Shown here: positions 51,260-57,938 of the stretch, piece after piece
How the letters are laid out: every line of letters starts with the position of its first letter
Position numbering within the stretch: position 1 is the first letter of the stretch
Assembly: GCF_900582195.1 (NCBI RefSeq)
Contig: NZ_UTHA01000001.1
Span: forward strand, 434,001 to 498,000
Source of the DNA: Pseudomonas viridiflava
GTDB taxonomy: Bacteria; Pseudomonadota; Gammaproteobacteria; Pseudomonadales; Pseudomonadaceae
DNA: 64,000 nt
Direction of reading: 5' to 3'
Made by a program: the position numbers and the translations under genes
Notes under the pieces: generated by a model
What the model saw: only the letters and a program-made list of their open reading frames with translations
What the model was told of the DNA's origin: nothing
The model's database searches: none

Positions 51260-51493
51260 GTGTCGCCGCAGATTGGCGATACGGACGTGCAAGTCCGGTT
51301 GGAGTACACATTGGTTATGGCAATTCGCCGAGCGTTTTCCTATGCTCGCGGATCGTTATGGCGGCTGTGTATGGGAGGCCTTCGGGTCTGCCGGGTTACT
51401 CCACCGGTCTTGCACACCTATGCACAGCTGCCACCACTTTCGAAGTGCGAGCGAAACGGTGTCGGCTCCTTAAACTGGAGTAAGACCGAATGA
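51260..51493 (+). CDS. Possible leader ORF coupled to the DUF6124 gene
   Basis: 77 codons from a GTG. The product reads MSPQIGDTDVQVRLEYTLVM, AIRRAFSYARGSLWRLCMGG, LRVCRVTPPVLHTYAQLPPL and SKCERNGVGSLNWSKTE. It is basic and resembles no known domain. Its stop overlaps the start of the DUF6124 gene by four bases (ATGA), and its last part crosses a small hairpin that hides the next ribosome site. It could be a true small protein, a coupling leader, or fortuitous reading of a structured RNA leader. Low confidence as a protein. Confidence 0.35.
   Translation: MSPQIGDTDVQVRLEYTLVMAIRRAFSYARGSLWRLCMGGLRVCRVTPPVLHTYAQLPPLSKCERNGVGSLNWSKTE
51466..51480 (+). promoter_or_regulatory. Hairpin covering the ribosome site of the DUF6124 gene
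   Basis: CTCC pairs with GGAG across TTAAACT. The GGAG is the best Shine-Dalgarno for the ATG at 51490, nine bases away. A second hairpin, CGGAC/GTCCG around GTGCAA, lies upstream at about 51282-51297. Confidence 0.5.
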
Positions 51494-51861
51494 TCAAACC
51501 AACACCCAATCCCCCAGAGAACCCGGATATTTCGCCCTACGAATCTCTGGAATCAAAGAAATTTCACGAAGCCGCCGAGCGCGCCCTCGACCACCATTTC
51601 AAACCCGCCGTCGAACCACATCCCAAACGTGAGAACGGCCTCTTCAAACTCTCCCCCGGCACCGACGCCGAAGCCCTCATGGCCAACGCCTCCGAAGACC
51701 TCCTGTCCATCAGCGTCATCGCCTGCGACCTCGCCGACGACCTCCACGGCTCCCGCCGCTCGGTTGCACTGGCCCTGAGCAGAATGGCGGACGGGGTGAG
51801 ATTGATGGTGGAAGGGACGCTCGACCAGATTGAAGTGCGAGGCGTGGCTGCCAAGTCGTAG
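51490..51861 (+). CDS. DUF6124-type small cytosolic protein
   Basis: 123 residues, acidic and soluble. The pattern YESLESKKFHEAAERALDHH, SPGTDAEALMANASEDLLSI and ACDLADDLHGSRRSVALALS is that of the Pseudomonas DUF6124 (formerly DUF3077-related) proteins. Function unknown. It is the only plus-strand gene in this 15-kb accessory part, with its own terminator. The long leader of more than 200 bases suggests post-transcriptional control. Confidence 0.85.
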   Translation: MIKPTPNPPENPDISPYESLESKKFHEAAERALDHHFKPAVEPHPKRENGLFKLSPGTDAEALMANASEDLLSISVIACDLADDLHGSRRSVALALSRMADGVRLMVEGTLDQIEVRGVAAKS

Positions 51862-51876
51862 CGAGATTTTCGGATG

Positions 51877-51903
51877 AAAAAAGGGGACGTTAAGTCCCCT
51901 TTC
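51877..51903 (+). terminator. Terminator of the DUF6124 gene
   Basis: AAAAAGGGGAC and GTCCCCTTT around GTTAA, 16 bases after the stop. Symmetric, so it may also end the convergent secreted-protein run at 51918. Confidence 0.85.
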
Positions 51904-51917
51904 TGCAACTGTCTTCG

Positions 51918-53021
51918 CTATCTAAAATCTTCAGCGCTTTTAGGTAGTGCCTCTATACCCTGCCGGGCAACCCGACTAACAAATGAATAACCACCCGCGC
52001 TGCAAGACTGCCGGAACACTACCTTGTCATCCTTGAGCACAGTCAGAAAACTCACAAACGCCTGATTAACGAGGTAGGTATACGGGCCCTTTTTGAATTT
52101 GATGTTGTTCAGGTTAACGCTGCCTTCCGACGCATCCACTACGAAGAACTTGCCCTTGGGAGGCACGTTTTTCTGCGGATAGAGCATTTCTATCTTTCCC
52201 GGAACACCGTAACGGTATTGAACATATCCCGCAGTGGGCTTGTTGTTCCCTTGCGCGCAAACAGAAACCGTTTTACCCCCCGTCAAAGGACAGCTGAAGT
52301 AGATGTCTTCTTCGGCGGAGCACAACGTTCCATCCTGCCCGCTCTGCAATGGCGCTGTTTCTTGCGAGACGCGTTCTGGTATTTGAGTGACATCGGCGCA
52401 ATTGGACAAACACACCAGCTTCGAAAGATCCGGAACATCACTTTCAGTAAACAGGTACGTGGCTGAACCGTCACGGTTGCGGGCGTGGTAAACGGGAACA
52501 CTGACGGCCAGCCCTTTGGCAGACACCGGCACCTCGGTATCCCGACCCGAGACGACCCAGCCTTCGGCCTCCCCGCACAACTCCTCCAAAGCGACTTCAT
52601 TGAACGGATCTTTCGTGGGCACGGCGAACGGCTTGGCATCACCTCGGCAGTCGTAGCCATGCCAATAGGGCCCGGTGTTCATATCAATGTCGATCGAGAA
52701 AACATAAGCGCCGTCGAGCACCACTTTTCCGCTGTCGTAGGTGAATACCAGCCAGCGACGCGACTTCGCCTGTGAGGAGTTTTCCTCCTCCAGGATGTAG
52801 CGCTCGCCATCTCGATACAGCCAGAAAACACTCATCGCTCCGGCCGATACCGGCCTTTCGGAGAGACGTTGCCCGGACTTAGCGTCCACCAGAAAATCGT
52901 CTTTCAGCGCCAGCGCACAATCGCTGTCGGCGGCCATGCAAGACTCGAGTGACGGGAACATCGGCCCTGCCCCCACAGAGAAAGAACACAGCAATAACGC
53001 GATCAAGCCTAATCTTTTCAA
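51918..53021 (-). CDS. Secreted cysteine-rich protein of unknown function
   Basis: 367 residues from a TTG at 53021. A typical signal peptide (MKRLGLIALLLCSFSVGAGP) directs export. The mature protein has about ten cysteines, suggesting periplasmic disulphides. The C-terminal part (from about 230) shows DIYFSCPLTGGKTVSVCAQG and VQYRYGVPGKIEMLYPQ, a pattern seen in many uncharacterised proteobacterial exported proteins. It is the last gene of the co-directional run beginning at 61789. Function not known. Confidence 0.78.
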   Translation of the reverse strand: MKRLGLIALLLCSFSVGAGPMFPSLESCMAADSDCALALKDDFLVDAKSGQRLSERPVSAGAMSVFWLYRDGERYILEEENSSQAKSRRWLVFTYDSGKVVLDGAYVFSIDIDMNTGPYWHGYDCRGDAKPFAVPTKDPFNEVALEELCGEAEGWVVSGRDTEVPVSAKGLAVSVPVYHARNRDGSATYLFTESDVPDLSKLVCLSNCADVTQIPERVSQETAPLQSGQDGTLCSAEEDIYFSCPLTGGKTVSVCAQGNNKPTAGYVQYRYGVPGKIEMLYPQKNVPPKGKFFVVDASEGSVNLNNIKFKKGPYTYLVNQAFVSFLTVLKDDKVVFRQSCSAGGYSFVSRVARQGIEALPKSAEDFR

Positions 53022-53091
53022 CTTGCTTCCCTGCTCATGATTTACGGATCTGATTGAACAGACTTCTTTCTTCAGCCCAGTTCTCTGCGTT

Positions 53092-54090
53092 TTAAAGCGA
53101 GTAATCCATCACTTCTCCCAACTGCCAGCATTGTCCACGGACAAACCGATACTCGAAGACGTAGTCGGTATCTGGCTTCTGCAGGATCGCGATCGCCTTG
53201 TCACCCCGCTGTTCCTTGACGGTCAACGTCAGGCCCTGGGCCTCTCGCTTTGCTTGATCCGGAATGACAGGAAACTTAAGTTGATCGCCGCTGAGACTGC
53301 GTTTTTCCATCTCAGGCTCAGGATCGCCGGCCACGGTCGTGGCCATTCTCAGCGGTTGTTGTACGAAGGCTTTTTGCACATCTGCGCGTTCGGAGAAAGC
53401 TGAGAGGAACGCTGAAAAGTCGGTCGAAGGGCAAGCAACATTGGACGTATCAACCTCGGCTTTGAGTGGATTCTGGCCGTTGTCCTGATGCAGTTTTGAA
53501 TCCGCAATTATCTTTGCATCCAAGTCTGCCAAGCGCTTTTTAATGCTGGTCGCATCCTTGTATACACATTCGACCTTTACATCATCCGCCAGATTTCGAC
53601 CGTCGAGGCAGTTCTCAAGCTCGGGATCTGGTGGGTCGCCGCTAAAAAACCGCAAAGCCAATTGTTCGCCGTCCTTCACCAGTGGCAATTCCAGCACCGA
53701 ATAGGAATCACCTTCGAATTGACTGTGCGAGACTTTTTGTTTTGTCAGAACAAACATGGACTTCCCCGCTTGCTCCGGGAATTTGCGTTCAAAGAAGAAC
53801 ACCGAGGCGATCTGCTCACCTTCGACCTTCCACACATAATTCAGCGAAGGCTTCACTGCATTCGTGGTGGTGTAGAAGATCTCGGCGTAAGGAACATGCC
53901 CTTCCCTCACCTGACCTTTGAGGTTGTTCTTCAAAAAGAACACGGTGATTTTTTGATCACCGAGCGAGGCAACTACAGGCGGATGCAGCTCACCGATGGT
54001 TTGTGGGTCACTCGCTAATGCCGGCTGAGCCAACAAGGCAACCATGAATCCGAGCGCACTCATACAACTTAAGAGCCTGGCCAATTCCAC
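53092..54090 (-). CDS. Exported protein with a CPxxDFxxFLxAFS module
   Basis: 332 residues from a GTG at 54090, with GGGA upstream. The signal peptide is LSCMSALGFMVALLAQPALA. Residues 220-240 read CPSTDFSAFLSAFSERADVQ, and the chain ends VRGQCWQLGEVMDYSL. The same module (SCPTQDFGQFLPAFS, then SCWTLDGVEDWS) is found in the 61994-63361 protein. The N-terminal 200 residues have no match I recognise. Probably periplasmic; function unknown. Confidence 0.78.
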   Translation of the reverse strand: MELARLLSCMSALGFMVALLAQPALASDPQTIGELHPPVVASLGDQKITVFFLKNNLKGQVREGHVPYAEIFYTTTNAVKPSLNYVWKVEGEQIASVFFFERKFPEQAGKSMFVLTKQKVSHSQFEGDSYSVLELPLVKDGEQLALRFFSGDPPDPELENCLDGRNLADDVKVECVYKDATSIKKRLADLDAKIIADSKLHQDNGQNPLKAEVDTSNVACPSTDFSAFLSAFSERADVQKAFVQQPLRMATTVAGDPEPEMEKRSLSGDQLKFPVIPDQAKREAQGLTLTVKEQRGDKAIAILQKPDTDYVFEYRFVRGQCWQLGEVMDYSL

Positions 54091-54134
54091 TCACTTCCCT
54101 GTTAATCAATCTTCAAATGTTTAGGCTGAGGGTT

Positions 54135-54890
54135 TTACGATGACTCAGGTGCGCCGCACTTCAGCTCTTTGATTTGCTCATTCTGGATCGGTATCACACA
54201 AGCGAGCCGCTTCTCTCTTTCCCCTCGAAGCTCGAACAAGCTGAGCGTCAGGTGTAAACCATCAGTAGCGAACGCATGATCCTCAAACACCGCACTGGCA
54301 TAGCCATCCCAAAACGACTTGCCCTCGAAACTGCAGAACCGCTTGGACGCCAGCACTCGCCAATTGCCATCGGGCGCGAGAAGCTGGACATTGAGGCAAG
54401 GGTTGCCAAACGTAGTGACGTAGCGAGCTACCACATCACCGAAACGTTGCGAGGCCGATGCAGAAACCTTGGCCACATCGACCACTTCACTCGGGCCGTC
54501 AGGCGCAATCGCATCCAGGTAGGCGGCACGCTCCAGACTCATTCTGGTGATGCACTTATTGAGTACTTGGGAATAAGCCTGCGAACCGGGTGCGACAGCC
54601 GTGGTTTCGAGGGGGCAGGTGGTGTCACGCAATTTGATCCAGGCACGTTGCGACTCTTTGGCAGCGGCCATATTTATCTTGGTCAGTTCCGGTTCGGGGC
54701 TGGACTCAAACCGAGACATCAGTTTTTTGTAGCTGGCATTTAGTCGTGCGTCGGCATTCTTACGGTCGGCCTCCAAGCACTCATCGTATTGCCAGCTCAC
54801 GTTGATGACTTTGCAGGTGTCCTCGGCATGCGCGATTGATGCGCACAGCGTTCCAAGAGGCAATGCGATAAAACGGACAATCCTGTTCAA
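54135..54890 (-). CDS. LprI-type (DUF1311) exported protein
   Basis: 251 residues from a TTG at 54890; that TTG overlaps the stop of the upstream gene (TTGA). Signal peptide MNRIVRFIALPLGTLCASIA. The DUF1311 domain spans about 24-125 with KVINVSWQYDECLEADRKNA, KESQRAWIKLRDTTC and LNKCITRMSLERAAYLDAIA. This domain is found in mycobacterial LprI, reported as a lysozyme inhibitor. The remaining C-terminal half, with two cysteine-containing blocks, is unrecognised. Periplasmic; a role in inhibiting a hydrolase is possible but unproven. Confidence 0.82.
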   Translation of the reverse strand: MNRIVRFIALPLGTLCASIAHAEDTCKVINVSWQYDECLEADRKNADARLNASYKKLMSRFESSPEPELTKINMAAAKESQRAWIKLRDTTCPLETTAVAPGSQAYSQVLNKCITRMSLERAAYLDAIAPDGPSEVVDVAKVSASASQRFGDVVARYVTTFGNPCLNVQLLAPDGNWRVLASKRFCSFEGKSFWDGYASAVFEDHAFATDGLHLTLSLFELRGEREKRLACVIPIQNEQIKELKCGAPESS

Positions 54891-55735
54891 TTTTTCACTC
54901 CCTGATGTGCAGTTCGCTCAATCACTCTTCGCGGAATTTTCTGCGCCTTGCCATCGGCGCTCATCGCGTCGCGGTACTCGCGGTAATAACGCTGCGCTTC
55001 TTCTTGCCGATCAAGTCGCCACAGCGAATCAGCCATGTTCAGCATCAGCACTGTGCGTTTGCCGACAGCTTCAACGCCTCGATAAAACTTCAGCGCCAAC
55101 TCATCTCTACCGCCCTCGGCCAGATAAAAACCCAAGTCGTTGTACGCCTGAACATTTTGCGCCGGGGGATGGCACGCCATGTAGGATTCGGGACTCAAAA
55201 AAGTCAGGCCCGATTCGATAGAATCAGCGCGGGACTGCGCAGCTTTGATGGTCGAGATATATTTCAACCACTCCTTCGGGGACTCCGTTTCCAGGCTAGG
55301 TGTGAGGACTTCGCCATCTTCCGAAAACCACTGATTACCCACCCATTTGCCGAGACAAAAACGAGGGGAACGCTCGGCCAGCACGCAACCGGTTTCCATG
55401 GAGATCACATCGCAATGCTGTTGCGACACGAGTTTTTCTTCTTGATTCTCGTCCGACACAATGCCGAAGACCACCGGGTCGAGCAATAAGGTTTTCTTGT
55501 CAGGGCTTAGCCAGTCCGAGTGTCCATCAGCGCCAACATCGGCACTGAAGAGCGGGAAGGTTTTGCCGTTGGCGGTGAACCATGCGGTCGCCGAATCCAC
55601 ACCGGGCATCGTCCATTTTGTCGCTCTAAACGTCACGGTGTGCCCATCGATACCGACTATTGGCGGGTCCTCGGCAAGGGCACTTGTGACGGCAAGAAGG
55701 CAGCTGATCATCAACACCCATTTAAGGCTGGCCAT
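54887..55735 (-). CDS. Exported protein with a TPR-like C-terminus
   Basis: 282 residues. Signal peptide MASLKWVLMISCLLAVTSAL before AEDPP. The mature N-terminal part carries two pairs of cysteines. From about 200 the sequence has a tetratricopeptide-like helical pattern (NVQAYNDLGFYLAEGGRDEL, ALKFYRGVEAV, LNMADSLWRLDRQEEAQRYY). Overlaps the upstream gene's stop by 14 bases. Function unknown. Confidence 0.78.
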   Translation of the reverse strand: MASLKWVLMISCLLAVTSALAEDPPIVGIDGHTVTFRATKWTMPGVDSATAWFTANGKTFPLFSADVGADGHSDWLSPDKKTLLLDPVVFGIVSDENQEEKLVSQQHCDVISMETGCVLAERSPRFCLGKWVGNQWFSEDGEVLTPSLETESPKEWLKYISTIKAAQSRADSIESGLTFLSPESYMACHPPAQNVQAYNDLGFYLAEGGRDELALKFYRGVEAVGKRTVLMLNMADSLWRLDRQEEAQRYYREYRDAMSADGKAQKIPRRVIERTAHQGVKN

Positions 55736-56270
55736 AGACGATCCTCTTCACCGCCGGGCTTTCTGACATTAACTGTCTCTTCGTAACGCCATAGGCCTTG
55801 ATCAGCTCTTCCCGAGATCCCTTCGAGCCAAAAGAGCGTTGGTTATTATCGAAGCTGTATTGCTCCAATCGCCCTGCTGTCGAGTAATACCCATGCCACT
55901 CCGCGCAGGCACCACAACCGCCATATCCGCCTATCGAAACAAGACTGCCCTGGGTGCCTTCCACGCAGTCCATCGCCACAACAACATTGCTCAACATTTT
56001 CGTCTTCGCACCGTCGGAAGTGAGCTGTGAAACTTTGCTGATATCGCGTCGAAGCACTTTGCCGCCGATGTTGATGGTCTGGTCGGAGCAGACCGGGATG
56101 ACGTGGGTTTGCGCACCATCCACCGTCACCGATCGGCAGGACGACACCAACACCACCTCAACACCGCCGCACTGCATGACATCGCGCTGGGTGTAAGCAT
56201 CCGTCGGCGCGGCGAAGGCTGGGGAAGAGAACAACCATGCCAGGCCCCCGAAAAACAAAAGCTGATTCAC
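55722..56270 (-). CDS. Small exported cysteine-rich protein
   Basis: 182 residues from a GTG at 56270, with AAGGA seven bases upstream. The frame is open another 53 codons but without a signal sequence, so the GTG start is chosen. Signal peptide MNQLLFFGGLAWLFSSPAFA. The mature part has seven cysteines, among them QCGGVEVVLVSSC, VAMDC and GGYGGCGACAEWHGYYS. No family recognised. Confidence 0.75.
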   Translation of the reverse strand: MNQLLFFGGLAWLFSSPAFAAPTDAYTQRDVMQCGGVEVVLVSSCRSVTVDGAQTHVIPVCSDQTINIGGKVLRRDISKVSQLTSDGAKTKMLSNVVVAMDCVEGTQGSLVSIGGYGGCGACAEWHGYYSTAGRLEQYSFDNNQRSFGSKGSREELIKAYGVTKRQLMSESPAVKRIVYGQP

Positions 56271-56289
56271 TGAGAAATCCTTTTCGCCG

Positions 56290-56661
56290 TTAACCAGCCT
56301 GTTGTTCCGCCAAGCACTTCGCATAGCCATCCGCAAACTTGGCATCGAATGACAACGCCACCGGTTCATCCAGCTCGGCCGAGGTGTTGAGCAATTCGTG
56401 AGTAGCCGGGGTGTATTTGATCCAGCCAATCGTGCCGCTGCCGTCAGTGTCGAAGAACAGCTGAGCGCGCACTACTTCACCGTCGTCCTCGTCGATCAGC
56501 AAATTGACCTTGTCCTTGCCGACATAACGAAACGGAAAATCGCTGCTCCTGACAAGCTCAGTAAGGTAGCCGTAACAACTGCCTTCACTGGCAGTCGCGG
56601 GCAGTGAATGAGGTAAAAGCGAAAGCGCAATCAGCACCGACCGAATGAAAAACCGGTTCAT
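56290..56661 (-). CDS. Small exported protein
   Basis: 123 residues from the ATG at 56661, with GAGGAG seven bases upstream; the longer start at 56676 is less likely. Signal peptide MNRFFIRSVLIALSLLPHSL with cleavage near ATASEG. The mature domain of about 100 residues, with two cysteines, has the look of a small beta-sheet fold (RYVGKDKVNLLIDEDDGEVV, AQLFFDTDGSGTIGWIKYTP). Its start lies four bases after the stop of the upstream gene. No family recognised. Confidence 0.75.
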   Translation of the reverse strand: MNRFFIRSVLIALSLLPHSLPATASEGSCYGYLTELVRSSDFPFRYVGKDKVNLLIDEDDGEVVRAQLFFDTDGSGTIGWIKYTPATHELLNTSAELDEPVALSFDAKFADGYAKCLAEQQAG

Positions 56662-56665
56662 CCAC

Positions 56666-57172
56666 TCACTCCTCATCCATCGGCGACGATTCCACGTCGG
56701 TCATGCTCAGCAGTCGAAATTCATTGTTCACAAACTCGTAGAAACGGTCCCGGTTACCACTTTCCAAAGCATTCCCCTGCGCATCTTCTTCGCCGTCGAG
56801 CGTGATGCCGGACACGATGATCAAGCGGCTGTCGGGCTGGTAAACCATGCCGAACGTGCTGCCGTCGTAAGCATTCGGCAGACCACCAACCACCTCACCG
56901 GTCTGGGCGTCCAGCACTTCGCCGCAAATGGCGCTGCCGCCACAACCGAGCCTGTGCAGGATGTAATGGCCGGCGAAGTTGACCTTGCCTTTCAAGGCTT
57001 GCACCCGTGCCTGGTCCATCATTGGGCTGCTGTTTTCTTGCGGCACCAGCTTATGGTTGGGGCCGGTGAAAACTGGCGTGACGGTGTAATCCTTGAAGGT
57101 TGGATCGGCAGCGAATGCCATGGACGCGGCAACCAATAACAGGCTGCCGAGAAGAACCGAAAATCCTTTCAC
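56666..57172 (-). CDS. Exported protein of unknown function
   Basis: 168 residues from a GTG at 57172, with GGAG seven bases upstream; 45 more open codons upstream lack a signal sequence. Signal peptide MKGFSVLLGSLLLVAASMAF. The mature part reads DYTVTPVFTGPNHKLVPQEN, LKGKVNFAGHYILHRLGCGG and SAICGEVLDAQTGEVVGG. This looks like a compact enclosed domain shared by a number of uncharacterised bacterial exported proteins. Function unknown. Confidence 0.75.
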   Translation of the reverse strand: MKGFSVLLGSLLLVAASMAFAADPTFKDYTVTPVFTGPNHKLVPQENSSPMMDQARVQALKGKVNFAGHYILHRLGCGGSAICGEVLDAQTGEVVGGLPNAYDGSTFGMVYQPDSRLIIVSGITLDGEEDAQGNALESGNRDRFYEFVNNEFRLLSMTDVESSPMDEE

Positions 57173-57209
57173 GCTGTAGCTCCGTCGACGTAATGCATTT
57201 TGGGGATGT

Positions 57210-57938
57210 TCATTCGAAGGCAATGCCGCGCACCGCTTTCTTGATTTGCTCGAATCCTTCGTTGCTGATCGCCAGCGGGGCGGATGAACCTGATTCCGCC
57301 GAGCCAATCAGCACGTCTTTGCCCCTCAGCAGGCAAAAAGCGACGCGGCTAATGTGCCGTCGTGATTTGTCGTGGAAACCGAAGATAAAACCCGAAGAAC
57401 TCTCCCCTCCCCATTGTTCGAAGGTGTAGGCATTCGCACGACCGGCCAGCGAATTGGGCACCCAGCCCTGATCGGTAAGGGTCGCCGGACACTTGCGGTC
57501 GTTGTCGTCACGCAGGACTTGCACCGCAAACGCATCGTCTACCGGGGGTTTCCAGTCGGTGAGAAGCGAAAAGTACTCCGAGTTTTCACACATTAAACCA
57601 AACCACGGCTGGCTCAGGTCGCCATGTTTCTCGAAGTGCCAATCGGCACCACTTGACGTCTGCGCTTGCCACAAGCTGGGGGCGCTGGACGGGTTGGGCA
57701 GTTGTTTGGCTGCGATAAATACCGAATAGAAATCGTCGAACTTCAGCCATTGGTTTTGCAGCAGTGGCATGGAGAACCGACACGAACCCATGTCTACAAC
57801 TGTCTCGGTCGGGCCTTGCGCAACCGACGAATGGCCGGGCTCGTTACCGACCAATACAGGACCTGCGGCAGTCACATATTCCACCTGTAAAAACGCGACC
57901 AGAACAAAGATCAATTCGCGGAGGTATCGTAGTTTCAC
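57210..57938 (-). CDS. Exported protein coupled to the PEP-synthase-like fusion gene
   Basis: 242 residues from a GTG at 57938, which overlaps the stop of the 816-residue fusion gene by four bases (GTGA). Signal peptide region MKLRYLRELIFVLVAFLQVE. The mature protein has four cysteines and many aromatic residues (WLKFDDFYSVFIAAK, QPWFGLMCENSEYFSLLTDW). No family recognised. The overlap shows that at least this exported protein is translated with the fusion protein. Confidence 0.78.
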   Translation of the reverse strand: MKLRYLRELIFVLVAFLQVEYVTAAGPVLVGNEPGHSSVAQGPTETVVDMGSCRFSMPLLQNQWLKFDDFYSVFIAAKQLPNPSSAPSLWQAQTSSGADWHFEKHGDLSQPWFGLMCENSEYFSLLTDWKPPVDDAFAVQVLRDDNDRKCPATLTDQGWVPNSLAGRANAYTFEQWGGESSSGFIFGFHDKSRRHISRVAFCLLRGKDVLIGSAESGSSAPLAISNEGFEQIKKAVRGIAFE

